Below are positions 20,601 through 26,892 of a stretch of DNA of 64,000 nt, piece by piece. This DNA comes from Vibrio navarrensis (GTDB taxonomy: Bacteria; Pseudomonadota; Gammaproteobacteria; Enterobacterales; Vibrionaceae). The stretch covers positions 62,001 through 126,000 of the forward strand of contig NZ_CP065219.1 in the NCBI RefSeq assembly GCF_015767675.1. The letters run 5' to 3'. A model generated the notes under the pieces. The model had not been told where the DNA came from. It saw only the letters and a list, made by a program, of their open reading frames with translations, and ran no database searches. Both the position numbers and the translations under genes were made by a program. The first letter of the stretch is position 1. Every line of letters starts with the position of its first letter.

Positions 20601-23144
20601 ACCGCGCAGCTCAGTGTGCATAACCTAAGTGCAGATCACGGGACGGTCACAGACCATAAAGACGGCACCTACACTTTCAACCCAGATGCAGATTATAACG
20701 GGACGGTACACTTTACCTACGATGTTCAAGACCCTCAGGGTGCGACGGTTGCTACCTCGGCATCCATGGCCTTGGCCGCCGTGGCCGATAAGCCTATCTT
20801 GAATGTCGATATTACGGATACTTCTGATAATACCCTGAATGACAGCGAATCTGGCGCGGCAGCTATCTCAGGGACACTTGACCCGAGCGTAGCATCGACA
20901 CTGGAGCGCATTGAGATCACCGATGGCACAACGACGGTCACCGTCGACAAAGCCAATATCACCGTCGCTGCAGACGGCACCTATCAAACAACCGCAGATA
21001 TTTCCTCCTTAAAAGACGGAACGCTGACTGTGACGGCGCATGCGACAAGTCATGACGGTACAACCGCTACCTCGACTGACACGATTATCAAAGATAGCGT
21101 GGCCACCGTGCACGATAACAACGCCAGCATGAACGAAAATCAGCCTAGCATTCATGGCAACTTGATTGCTGATGACGAAGCCGGTGTTCAAGTAACCGGT
21201 GGGCTCGGTGAGCAACTGGGCAGCTATGGCAAGTTTGTGATCCATGCTAATGGCTCCTACACCTATACGCCTGATGCACGAGCGCAAGCACTAAACCTCA
21301 ATGAGCACCAGCAAGAAACCTTCACGTTTACGGTCACAGACAAAGCTGGGAATACCGCGATAGAAACCTTCCAAATCTCGCTGACAGGGCGTAATGATGG
21401 GCCTGTGATTACGAATGCTGTGAGCGACTCACAGGGCGCTACAGTAGAAGATGGTGCCACCAGAGTCAGCGGCCAGTTGTCGGCGAGTGATTTAGATAAG
21501 GGTGACCAACTGTCTTGGGAGGTCGTTGGCAGTGGTTCAAATCCTGGTACAGGGAACTATGGGAATCTGGCGGTCTTACCTTCAACCGGTCAGTGGGTTT
21601 ATCGTCTGGATCAGGGCGCTCATACGCAAGCTCTTGCAGATGGTGAACAAAAGCAAGAAACATTCACTCTTAGGGTGACCGACAGTTATGGAGCCAGCGT
21701 CGACCAGACTGTTGTGATCACAGTGACAGGCACAAACGATGCGCCAGTGGTTTCATCGAATGTGGCTTTAGCGACGGGTACTGAGGATACAACAGTCACA
21801 TTGACTGAAGCGCAACTGCTGGCCAATGCCTCAGATGTTGATCATGGTGAAGCAGCGCTGCTCAGTGTGCATAACCTCAGTGCAGACCACGGCACGATCA
21901 CCGACAACAAAGACGGTACTTACACCTTTACCCCAGAAAAAGACTACAACGGCGATGTGCACTTTAGCTATGACGTCAAAGATGCACACGGTGGTGTAAC
22001 ACACACCGGTGCATCAACAACACTCTCGGCAGTTGGCGATAAAGCCCAAATCGCTGGCGTTGATACTGGTTCAATAACCGAAAACAGTGCGGGTGTCGAT
22101 ATGTCACCGGATTATGCTCAACCAGGCATCGCCACACTTGGCAATAAAACACTCTATGCGGATGGCAAGCTGACCATCACAGACCCCGATGTAGGCGAGT
22201 CAGGATTTGAACGCCAAGGCAGCAATGGTTACGACTATCACGGCACCTATGGCGATCTAATCTTACTCACCGATGGCACCTGGCATTACCATGCTGATGC
22301 AGGGAACAGAGCAGCTATTGGTGGTACAACGACAACTCGTGGCAGCGCGATTGACCAACTCGGCGACGGCCAAAGCCTAACCGACACGATTACAGTTCAC
22401 TCCAAAGATGGCACAACACACGATATTGTCATCACCATTCACGGCAGTAACGACAGACCTTACTGTTCATCTGAAGTGGTGCTTGCAAATGGCAGTGAAG
22501 ATACACGCCAAACCTTAACCACCGCGCAACTATTAGCGAATACCGTCGATGTGGATGCCAATGACGCCGGTAAACTAACCATTGAAAACCTGCATGCTGA
22601 CCATGGATCCATTCTAAACAATACCGATGGCACGTTTACTTTTACCCCAGAAAAAGACTATAACGGCGATGTACATTTTAGCTATGACGTTAAGGATGCA
22701 CACGGTGGTGTGGCTCATACAGGTGCAACTACTAACTTAGTACCTGATTCTCCTATCCAACATGACACTCCTGATTTTGAGCAAGTTAACAGTGAGGAGT
22801 TTAGCGTTGAGGTAGATATCGCCATCCCGAGTGACGATAAATTTAACCAATTGAACAGTGCCGACGCAATACAAAGTGGTCATGAGAATGATACCTCAAT
22901 GACTGGAGCAAATGCTTACCTTGATGCCCTTGGTATAACACCAACACATCACGCAATAGAAAATGAGCAGCAACATCAACCCGCTGATATGGATCTTGTT
23001 TGGGCGCAAAGCGAGCAAGCGTCACTCGTTGATGAACATGGTATACATATTGATGTTTCTGATGCAGTTACAGATGAAAATCATCAAGATGATAATGGTC
23101 ACGACAACCAACATGATGATCAGCATCAGCAAGTCGATAATTAA
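5670..23144 (+). CDS. Giant VCBS-repeat adhesin, type I secretion substrate
   Basis: A single frame of about 5824 residues. Residues 1-60 are lysine-rich with one short hydrophobic stretch (PIFQSLMMILPSL) and no cleavable Sec signal, as in BapA/LapA/SiiE-type adhesins exported by type I systems. VCBS/cadherin-like modules begin near 170. About 32 near-identical 98-residue units fill roughly 440-3576; each has an ATIAIDETD edge, TSTDVDNPDN and INGTND. A mixed region to about 5700 has longer repeats marked NDRPYCSSE and FTPEKDYNGDVHF. The acidic tail is rich in His, Asp and Gln. I see no RTX glycine-aspartate nonapeptides and no evident LapG-type di-alanine site, which is unusual. Start: ATG at 5670 has GGA eight bases upstream; ATG at 5661 does not. 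Probably mediates surface attachment or biofilm; ligand unknown. The convergent transporter operon at 23.4-28.5 kb is its likely exporter. Confidence 0.9.
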   Translation: MANKKNVEANKKNNELEQKKPTQKKKLRLHSHLKVKIPIFQSLMMILPSLAKHASARNGDDTSDTVDRVNTNSATEKGIISDHGKAESSVVSHQEAQTGEEHVSPILSTNQTPHGSNSHLVPSHHLSTFSHPQVHYIPSVSMPAISAGSNWHPIPSSTPSTPALPVTFMPEVIKGTYGELHVDVNGQYTFVLNPKSPQYILLNQHQQGTDHFTLHLSNGSNIIVQIPVTGKQDTPSISGDLAGVVTEDHNIDSQGLLHANGKIDVIDPDQNESSMKHEIISGKYGALTIDADGHWQYQVDNSLSNIQALTAATSLHESFTVHTKDGTPQTIDMTIGGNDDNAVIYGVDAGVVIEDLTTQIQGKLSVADSDFGESHFQASQVTGHLGTLNITEDGVWTYVLDNTNPAVQELSANKTTTDTITVHSADGTAHQITLTINGTNDKATVSSATIAIDETDQAVTTSGTLTSTDVDNPDNTFIPASITGSNGDLTIDANGHWNFTASSAFNQLNVGDKVEETFTVSSVDGTPSTIKVTINGTNDKATVSSATIAIDETDQAVTTSGTLASTDVDNPDNTFIPASITGSNGDLTIDANGHWNFTASSAFNQLNVGDKVEETFTVNSIDGTPSTIKVTINGTNDKATVSTATVSVDETDKAVTTSGTLTSIDVDNPDNTFIPASITGSNGDLTIDANGHWNFTANSAFNQLNVGDKVEETFTVSSVDGTPSTIKVTINGTNDKATVSTATIAIDETDKAVTTSGTLTSTDVDNPDNTFIPASITGSNGDLTIDANGHWSFTANSAFNQLNVGDKVEETFTVSSVDGTPSTIKVTINGTNDKATVSTATVSVDETDKAVTTSGTLTSTDVDNPDNTFTPGSISGTNGDLTIDANGHWVFTASSAFNQLNVGDKVEETFTVSSVDGTPSTIKVTINGTNDKATVSTATIAIDETDKAVTTSGTLTSTDVDNPDNTFIPASITGSNGDLTIDANGHWVFTASSAFNQLNVGDKVEETFTVSSVDGTPSTIKVTINGTNDKATVSSATIAIDETDQAVTTSGTLTSTDVDNPDNTFIPASITGSNGDLTIDANGHWNFTANSAFNQLNVGDKVEETFTVSSVDGTPSTIKVTINGTNDKATVSTATIAIDETDQAVTTSGTLTSTDVDNPDNTFIPASITGSNGDLTIDANGHWNFTANSAFNQLNVGDKVEETFTVSSVDGTPSTIKVTINGTNDKATVSSATIAIDETDKAVTTSGTLTSTDVDNPDNAFTPGSISGANGDLTIDANGHWVFTANSAFNQLNVGDKVEETFTVSSVDGTPSTIKVTINGTNDKATVSTATIAIDETDKAVTTSGTLASTDVDNPDNTFIPASITGSNGDLTIDANGHWNFTANSAFNQLNVGDKVEETFTVSSVDGTPSTIKVTINGTNDKATVSTATIAIDETDKAVTTSGTLASTDVDNPDNTFIPASITGSNGDLTIDANGHWSFTANSAFNQLNVGDKVEETFTVSSVDGTPSTIKVTINGTNDKATVSTATIAIDETDKAVTTSGTLTSTDVDNPDNTFIPASITGSNGDLTIDANGHWVFTASSAFNQLNVGDKVEETFTVSSVDGTPSTIKVTINGTNDKATVSSATIAIDETDQAVTTSGTLTSTDVDNPDNTFIPASITGSNGDLTIDANGHWNFTANSAFNQLNVGDKVEETFTVSSVDGTPSTIKVTINGTNDKATVSTATIAIDETDQAVTTSGTLTSTDVDNPDNTFIPASITGSNGDLTIDANGHWNFTANSAFNQLNVGDKVEETFTVSSVDGTPSTIKVTINGTNDKATVSSATIAIDETDKAVTTSGTLTSTDVDNPDNAFTPGSISGANGDLTIDANGHWVFTANSAFNQLNVGDKVEETFTVSSVDGTPSTIKVTINGTNDKATVSTATIAIDETDQAVTTSGTLTSTDVDNPDNTFIPASITGSNGDLTIDANGHWNFTANSAFNQLNVGDKVEETFTVSSVDGTPSTIKVTINGTNDKATVSSATIAIDETDKAVTTSGTLTSTDVDNPDNAFTPGSISGANGDLTIDANGHWVFTANSAFNQLNVGDKVEETFTVSSVDGTPSTIKVTINGTNDKATVSTATIAIDETDKAVTTSGTLASTDVDNPDNTFIPASITGSNGDLTIDANGHWVFTASSAFNQLNVGDKVEETFTVSSVDGTPSTIKVTINGTNDKATVSSATIAIDETDQAVTTSGTLTSTDVDNPDNTFIPASITGSNGDLTIDANGHWNFTANSAFNQLNVGDKVEETFTVSSVDGTPSTIKVTINGTNDKATVSTATIAIDETDKAVTTSGTLASTDVDNPDNTFIPASITGSNGDLTIDANGHWSFTANSAFNQLNVGDKVEETFTVSSVDGTPSTIKVTINGTNDKATVSTATVSVDETDKAVTTSGTLTSTDVDNPDNTFTPGSISGTNGDLTIDANGHWVFTASSAFNQLNVGDKVEETFTVSSVDGTPSTIKVTINGTNDKATVSTATIAIDETDKAVTTSGTLTSTDVDNPDNAFTPGSISGANGDLTIDANGHWVFTASSAFNQLNVGDKVEETFTVSSVDGTPSTIKVTINGTNDKATVSSATVAINETDQAVTTSGTLTSTDVDNPDNAFTPGSISGANGDLTIDANGHWVFTANSAFNQLNVGDKVEETFTVSSVDGTPSTIKVTINGTNDKATVSTATVSVDETDKAVTTSGTLASTDVDNPDNTFIPASITGSNGDLTIDANGHWVFTANSAFNQLNVGDKVEETFTVSSVDGTPSTIKVTINGTNDKATVSTATIAIDETDQAVTTSGTLTSTDVDNPDNTFIPASITGSNGDLTIDANGHWNFTANSAFNQLNVGDKVEETFTVSSVDGTPSTIKVTINGTNDKATVSSATIAIDETDKAVTTSGTLTSTDVDNPDNAFTPGSISGANGDLTIDANGHWVFTANSAFNQLNVGDKVEETFTVSSVDGTPSTIKVTINGTNDKATVSTATIAIDETDKAVTTSGTLASTDVDNPDNTFIPASITGSNGDLTIDANGHWVFTASSAFNQLNVGDKVEETFTVSSVDGTPSTIKVTINGTNDKATVSSATIAIDETDQAVTTSGTLTSTDVDNPDNTFIPASITGSNGDLTIDANGHWNFTANSAFNQLNVGDKVEETFTVSSVDGTPSTIKVTINGTNDKATVSTATIAIDETDKAVTTSGTLASTDVDNPDNTFIPASITGSNGDLTIDANGHWSFTANSAFNQLNVGDKVEETFTVSSVDGTPSTIKVTINGTNDKATVSTATVSVDETDKAVTTSGTLTSTDVDNPDNTFTPGSISGTNGDLTIDANGHWVFTASSAFNQLNVGDKVEETFTVSSVDGTPSTIKVTINGTNDKATVSTATIAIDETDKAVTTSGTLTSTDVDNPDNAFTPGSISGANGDLTIDANGHWVFTASSAFNQLNVGDKVEETFTVSSVDGTPSTIKVTINGTNDKATVSSATIAIDETDQAVTTSGTLTSTDVDNPDNTFIPASITGSNGDLTIDANGHWNFTANSAFNQLNVGDKVEETFTVSSVDGTPSTIKVTINGTNDAPVINAQSHSVVEGGSLLNGKMVGHDIDTGATLTYSAPQVDGLVLNPDGSYSFDPSHATYLSLASGATKTLTIPVTLTDEHHASSTQNLSITITGANNSATISGVSTGDVDEGHGSYGDRSPDYAHPGMAKLGQDAITADGKLDIVDPDSGEAQFDPKGGAWNNSYNGQYGHLLLNSDGTWHYDVTVGSSDWVGNKKTTIGTTIDQLGEGQSLTDTITVHSKDGTTHDIVITIHGSNDRPYCSSEVVLANGSEDTRQTLTTAQLLANTVDVDANDAGKLTIENLHADHGSILNNADGTFTFTPEKDYNGDVHFSYDVKDAHGGVTHTGASTTLSAVGDKAQIAGVDTGSITENSAGVDMSPDYAHSGIATLGNTTLYADGKLTITDPDVGESGFERQGSNGYDYHGTYGDLILLTDGTWHYHADAGHLSGIGARPTTRGTAIDQLGEGQSLTDTITVHSKDGTTHDIVITIHGSNDRPYCSSEVVLANGSEDTRQTLTTAQLLANTVDVDANDAGKLTIENLHADHGSILNNADGTFTFTPEKDYNGDVHFRYDVKDAHGGVTHTGATTNLAAVNDNPDVTPLTDSVSEGADNHHTLNLLLGATDKEGDALTISHLEYAIDGQPQAGKIPAGITLDADGHTLIVDATDPAFNHLANGQSQQIAITYQVEDGHGGSTQQTATLTIAGTDDKATLVSNVIQLTETQALDSEFKSYRGQLQLIDPDSGDNTQFVFSGKYLGQGFAPGYLDVWPNGSYQFKLDAGTNRHADELIGSLHAGESKEFPYEVETSDGQKLTIMVKVTGEDNQAKIAVTPYSSLNNHVYEDHTSFGNTTNKLSSGGTLQVIDPDHDQAGFIAQTITTAEGGRFNINAQGQWSYDIDNDKVQYLGAGESFQQTFTVESIDGSAKKDITVTVHGTNDAPVASAEVRLANGLEDSKIVLTPALLLANTTDIDDNDIGKLSIENLHADHGAIALNTDGTFTFTPEKDYNGDVHFSYDVKDAHGGVTHTGASTTLSAVGDKAQIAGIDTGSISENTAGVDKSPDYAQPGIATLGNAPLYADGKLTITDPDVGEAGFERQGSNGYDYHGTYGDLILLTDGTWHYQADAGHRALIGGTTTTRGTAIDQLGENQSLTDTITVHSKDGTTHDIVITIHGSNDRPYCSSEVILQSGTEDTRQTLTTAQLLANTVDVDKNDAGLLSIENLHADHGSILNNADGTFTFTPEKDYNGDVHFSYDVKDAHGGVTHTGASTTLSAVDDAAVITGTGGHLLEEDNLYYGYTIKTNGQFQVVDPDGPSQSKFPDGLHHHTGSLGGTLQLYGNGNYFYDIDNSTVNHLAAGQEAKETFTIHSVDGTPHQVEFVIEGTNDAPFVRGAATLSAGIEDTAVTLHVADLLAQAGDYDDGETAQLSVHNLSADHGTVTDHKDGTYTFNPDADYNGTVHFTYDVQDPQGATVATSASMALAAVADKPILNVDITDTSDNTLNDSESGAAAISGTLDPSVASTLERIEITDGTTTVTVDKANITVAADGTYQTTADISSLKDGTLTVTAHATSHDGTTATSTDTIIKDSVATVHDNNASMNENQPSIHGNLIADDEAGVQVTGGLGEQLGSYGKFVIHANGSYTYTPDARAQALNLNEHQQETFTFTVTDKAGNTAIETFQISLTGRNDGPVITNAVSDSQGATVEDGATRVSGQLSASDLDKGDQLSWEVVGSGSNPGTGNYGNLAVLPSTGQWVYRLDQGAHTQALADGEQKQETFTLRVTDSYGASVDQTVVITVTGTNDAPVVSSNVALATGTEDTTVTLTEAQLLANASDVDHGEAALLSVHNLSADHGTITDNKDGTYTFTPEKDYNGDVHFSYDVKDAHGGVTHTGASTTLSAVGDKAQIAGVDTGSITENSAGVDMSPDYAQPGIATLGNKTLYADGKLTITDPDVGESGFERQGSNGYDYHGTYGDLILLTDGTWHYHADAGNRAAIGGTTTTRGSAIDQLGDGQSLTDTITVHSKDGTTHDIVITIHGSNDRPYCSSEVVLANGSEDTRQTLTTAQLLANTVDVDANDAGKLTIENLHADHGSILNNTDGTFTFTPEKDYNGDVHFSYDVKDAHGGVAHTGATTNLVPDSPIQHDTPDFEQVNSEEFSVEVDIAIPSDDKFNQLNSADAIQSGHENDTSMTGANAYLDALGITPTHHAIENEQQHQPADMDLVWAQSEQASLVDEHGIHIDVSDAVTDENHQDDNGHDNQHDDQHQQVDN
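6990..16397 (+). repeat. 32 tandem 294-bp repeats in the adhesin gene
   Basis: The unit is exactly 294 bp (98 codons) and the period does not drift over 9.4 kb. Units fall into a few sequence types, for example PASITGSNGD versus PGSISGANGD, and TATIAIDETD versus TATVSVDETD. The order of types shows larger copy events: the seven units from about 11.30 to 13.36 kb recur in the same order at about 13.95-16.00 kb, an offset of nine units (2646 bp). Shorter runs (about 8.66-9.50, 10.42-11.27 and 11.30-12.15 kb) also recur. This is the pattern of unequal recombination and gene conversion. The copy number may vary between strains or be misassembled from short reads. Confidence 0.97.
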
Positions 23145-23314
23145 TACCATTTCCACTAATAAAGTGATCAAATATTGGGTGTGAAAAAGAAGTTAGTTAA
23201 AGGCGAACATTGATGTAATAGTATTACCTTTACGAAATATTCAGCGCTGAAATAGCTTCTTTTAACAAGCAAGATTAAGTAGTTATTTAGTGGATTTGGT
23301 ATACATGTAAACCC

Positions 23315-23345
23315 AAAAAAGGAACGCTAGATCGCGTTCCTTTTT
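23315..23345. terminator. Bidirectional terminator between adhesin and secretion operon
   Basis: GGAACGC (23321-23327) pairs with GCGTTCC (23334-23340) over a 6-base loop. A run of A precedes it and a run of T follows, so it can terminate both convergent units: the adhesin from the left and the transporter operon from the right. The stretch 23145-23314 holds no gene. Confidence 0.85.
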
Positions 23346-23381
23346 ATGTGTGATTATTTTAAATGAAATTATAAAAAGAAA

Positions 23382-24695
23382 CTAACGTTCACCAAACGCG
23401 ACACTCACATTGGTATAAATCGGTTTCCATAGGTACTGAAAAACCGATTTCTCACCCGTGGTAATGTCAACTTCACCGGTCATCCCCGGTAAAATAACAA
23501 ACTGTTCAGGGTTATCTCTAAAATACGGCTTGTCTACCGACACGATCACCTCGTAGAAAATCTCGCCTCTTTCACTTTGGCTCGTCGTCGGCGAGATACT
23601 TTCAACTAACCCCTTCAATGCACCAAATCGGCTGTAGTCAAAGGCATCTACCTTGATACGGGTTGGCTGACCAACGCTCACAAAGCCGATATCTCGTGGA
23701 GATAAACGCGCTTTGAATGCGGCTTTTCCACCAACAGGGACAATTTCAACAACAGTACCTCCCGGTTGAATCACGCCACCATTTCTTGTGCTAGGAATAC
23801 TTTGAACCAAGCCTTGCACTGGGGATTCCATAACCGTATTGACTAACTTAGCTTGACTGGATCGCACTCTTGCGTTCAATGCGGACAAGTCTGAAACCGC
23901 TTTGGAGCGTTGATCGCTCACTTCCACTTTAGCCTCAGCGAGTAACTGCTCTATTTTTTGATCATTACTTTCACCTTGACGAATCAACACGGATTTCTTG
24001 CCTCGTGCTTCTTCTATCTTTTGTTCGATGGAGGCTAGTTTCTGACGCATTTCGAGTACACGCAAACGGGATATATTTCCCGCTTTGAAACCTTTTTCAA
24101 GTATCACTAATTCTTGCTTAGTGGCGGTGAGTTCTTTTTCATAGCTGGGCAACGTCTTTTCAACACTTCTTAGCTGCTCTGATATTTGCTCGCTCTCTTT
24201 TTCCAGTACAATTCTTTTTTGGAAATACAACGCTTTTTGGGCATTCAGCTGGGCTTTTTGTTGGCTGACAATGTCGGGAAAGTCCACTTCAAACTCAGCA
24301 AAGTTCGGCTCTCGTTGCTCAAGCAGCGCATTCATTCGCTCAACACTCATTTGCAGTGTAACTTGTTGTGATTGCAACTCTTCGAGCGCCGTTTGTTGGA
24401 ACGTTGCATCAAACTCTACCAACGGCTGACCAACCTCCACCAGCTGCCCCTCTTTCACAAGAATACGTTTTAATTTCCCGCCAATGTCGCTTTGCAGTAT
24501 CTGCTTCTCTCCTTCAGGAATCACTGCGCCTTTGGCTTTGGCAATTTCATCAACTTGGGTGACGACAGACCAAGTGGCAAAAGCGATAACACACAAAGCA
24601 ACTGACCACGTCGCCAATGCCAATGTACGAGCCGTATTTTGTGATTCAACAAGTTCACCGTAGCGCTTGCCCTTCTCGATAGATTGTTTAGCCAT
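23382..24695 (-). CDS. HlyD-family membrane fusion protein of a type I secretion system
   Basis: Periplasmic adaptor linking the inner-membrane ABC exporter to a TolC-type outer-membrane channel. The 437-residue protein has a short cytoplasmic N-terminus, one membrane helix (ATWSVALCVIAFATWSVV), a split lipoyl domain (GGKLKRILVKEGQLVEVGQPL and MESPVQGLVQSIP), a long coiled-coil hairpin between them, and a C-terminal beta-barrel (LSPRDIGFVSVGQPTRIKVDAFDYSRFG) ending in GMTGEVDITTGEKSVFQYLWKPI, typical of the HlyD/LapC group. The ATG at 24695 has AAGGAG six bases upstream and overlaps the stop of the preceding ABC gene. Third gene of the operon. Confidence 0.93.
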   Translation of the reverse strand: MAKQSIEKGKRYGELVESQNTARTLALATWSVALCVIAFATWSVVTQVDEIAKAKGAVIPEGEKQILQSDIGGKLKRILVKEGQLVEVGQPLVEFDATFQQTALEELQSQQVTLQMSVERMNALLEQREPNFAEFEVDFPDIVSQQKAQLNAQKALYFQKRIVLEKESEQISEQLRSVEKTLPSYEKELTATKQELVILEKGFKAGNISRLRVLEMRQKLASIEQKIEEARGKKSVLIRQGESNDQKIEQLLAEAKVEVSDQRSKAVSDLSALNARVRSSQAKLVNTVMESPVQGLVQSIPSTRNGGVIQPGGTVVEIVPVGGKAAFKARLSPRDIGFVSVGQPTRIKVDAFDYSRFGALKGLVESISPTTSQSERGEIFYEVIVSVDKPYFRDNPEQFVILPGMTGEVDITTGEKSVFQYLWKPIYTNVSVAFGER

Positions 24696-26892
24696 TAGCG
24701 ACTCCTTGCTTAGACTCAGATTGTTCTTGTGGGGCTGCATTTTGTTGAGCAGACGGATCTTGTTCTTGGGAAGTTTGAGGCTCTGAAGGCTGTCCCTGCT
24801 TCGAAGACTGTTCCGGCTCTAATGGGCCTGCATAAACCACTGCACCTTCATTTAATACCACCACTTTATCGGCAAGCTTGATTAAATCCGGATCGTGGGA
24901 CGTGTAAATCACCGTTGCTTTTCCTTTTTTCGATTGCACAAACTCACCAAATATACGTTTAGCATTTGGGTGAGCATCAGGCACAGGATTATCCATTAAG
25001 AACATTGGGTAGTCATAAACCAGCGCTTTCGCGTCAATGAGGATCTGCGCGACGCTGCCAGACAACATGTCAAAAAGGCTGTCCGGCTGAATACTGCTGA
25101 TGGAAGTATCGAGCCCACCTGATAATGTCTCGAACCAACGCTTTCCACCGACCATTTCAATTGCAGAGATCATTTTCTGATCTTCGACTTTGTGACCGTC
25201 GTTTAGCCACTCTCGAATACTCAGCGTAAGCAAATCAGGATATGCGGCTCGAATGAAACACCAATGGCGATAAAGCTGCGGATCGTATTGAACGAGGTTA
25301 ACGCCTTCAAGCTCGACCATGCCATTTTGGATAGGCTGCAAGCCAGACAGCACTTCAATTAATGTTGATTTACCGCTCCCAGAAGGGCCGGTAATCGCGA
25401 CAATTTCACCGGCTTCAATATCAAAACTCACACCATTCAAGGCCGGGCGACTCTGTTTGGGATAGCGCAGTGTCACTTGGTCTAATTTCAAATTAGGCGC
25501 TACCACAGGTAACGGGTGATGCTGGTAACTGAATTCACGCTCAGACGGCTGAGACAAAATACGGTTCACTTGCAACTTGGATTGATTAAAGCTATTAAAA
25601 CGCATCGCGCTATTCGCCAATACCTGAGCAGGGCCTGTCACTTTAGATATCAACATCATTGAAGCAATCAAACCACCAGGGGTCATCACTTGTTCAAAAA
25701 TAAGTCCTATACCTAACCCCATCACGGCGAGTGTCGACCCCACACCAATGAAATAGTAAATCGAGGTGTACCGGCTCTGGAGAACCGATTGATTAAAGGT
25801 CACTGTTGAAGCAAGAAGATTGGCCTTTTTGAAACGTTGAATCCAGTGCTCTGAGAATCCAGCACTGCGAATAAAGGCAAGCTTGGATGACAGCTCATTA
25901 GTCATGTTTTGACGATTCGTACCTGCCACTGTCGATTGCATAGAGCGCTTGCTGCTAGAGCGTATCGAGCGTTTTGCTAGCAAGTAATAAAGGATTAAAG
26001 AGACGACTGGAACCAGTACCAACCACCCGCCTAAAACACCTATCGCAAGTACAAAAATAAGAATGAATGGTAGGTCAAATAACGCATTTCCTAATGGCCC
26101 CGATAGCACACCTGAAATACGCTCTGACAACATCACTTGGTTTTGCTGACTAGAAGAAGCTGTTTGCTGATTTTGAGCATAGCTATTACGAAGCAGACGC
26201 TGCACGAGGGATTGAGAAATTTCACGGCTTACTCGGTTCGAAACTGAAGCAAACACGCGGCTACGTAATGTTCTTAACCAGCCCATCATCACAAACAACA
26301 ACGCTGCACCAATCGCGATACCTTGAAGCTCATGACCTGCGTCTCCACCAATCACGTGGTCATAGATCGACATCGTGATGAAGGGGACGGCAAGTGCAAA
26401 CAAGTTGGTAATAAAGCTGACCAACAACAATTTAGGAATGATGGGACGAAACGCATGTAACCTTTCGCCAACCCAATCAGGAGAGGCTTTCTCTAATGGC
26501 GGACCTTCGATAACGATGCAAAACTGCGGGACATCGGTGATGTCGTCATTGGCGTTAAAAGAAACAAATTGTTTGGATTCTAAATGACCAGAGACCAGCT
26601 CATTTTCACCAAGCACCAGTAGAACCAATTTATGCTCGCCAACTTCGTCTAGGTTGGCAACCAAGCGATATGGCAATGCAAGCCTATCGAACAAGGCAAA
26701 CATATCGTCGATTGATTCAATCCCATTTTCATCGACCCATTGACGTGCAAACAACTGGATATTCGTATTCACTTCCAACTGTTTAAGGACAGAAAGGCTT
26801 TCATTTTCTAAATGATTCATCACCTCTTGTCGACCATTCGTATCTGCAAGGTTGTTCGTACCTGAAGGGTTACCAGTATCTAAACGATTCAT
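24688..26892 (-). CDS. Type I secretion ABC transporter, LapB-like, with altered ATPase motifs
   Basis: A 734-residue half-transporter: an N-terminal soluble domain (about 1-150, a degenerate C39-like domain as in LapB/HlyB relatives), a membrane domain of about six helices, an ATPase domain, and a Gln/Pro/Ser-rich tail of about 45 residues. Walker A GPSGSGKST is intact. The signature normally LSGGQ reads LSGSVAQ, and Walker B reads FLMDN, with Asn where the catalytic Glu is expected. Its start overlaps the stop of the upstream ABC gene (ATGA). It probably pairs with that second half-transporter, and with the HlyD protein downstream, to export the giant adhesin. Confidence 0.88.
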   Translation of the reverse strand: MNRLDTGNPSGTNNLADTNGRQEVMNHLENESLSVLKQLEVNTNIQLFARQWVDENGIESIDDMFALFDRLALPYRLVANLDEVGEHKLVLLVLGENELVSGHLESKQFVSFNANDDITDVPQFCIVIEGPPLEKASPDWVGERLHAFRPIIPKLLLVSFITNLFALAVPFITMSIYDHVIGGDAGHELQGIAIGAALLFVMMGWLRTLRSRVFASVSNRVSREISQSLVQRLLRNSYAQNQQTASSSQQNQVMLSERISGVLSGPLGNALFDLPFILIFVLAIGVLGGWLVLVPVVSLILYYLLAKRSIRSSSKRSMQSTVAGTNRQNMTNELSSKLAFIRSAGFSEHWIQRFKKANLLASTVTFNQSVLQSRYTSIYYFIGVGSTLAVMGLGIGLIFEQVMTPGGLIASMMLISKVTGPAQVLANSAMRFNSFNQSKLQVNRILSQPSEREFSYQHHPLPVVAPNLKLDQVTLRYPKQSRPALNGVSFDIEAGEIVAITGPSGSGKSTLIEVLSGLQPIQNGMVELEGVNLVQYDPQLYRHWCFIRAAYPDLLTLSIREWLNDGHKVEDQKMISAIEMVGGKRWFETLSGGLDTSISSIQPDSLFDMLSGSVAQILIDAKALVYDYPMFLMDNPVPDAHPNAKRIFGEFVQSKKGKATVIYTSHDPDLIKLADKVVVLNEGAVVYAGPLEPEQSSKQGQPSEPQTSQEQDPSAQQNAAPQEQSESKQGVANG

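Noticed and set aside
20158..20621. Long frames on both strands (156 and 135 codons) inside the adhesin gene
   Set aside because: They lie within the continuous adhesin frame and have no family similarity.
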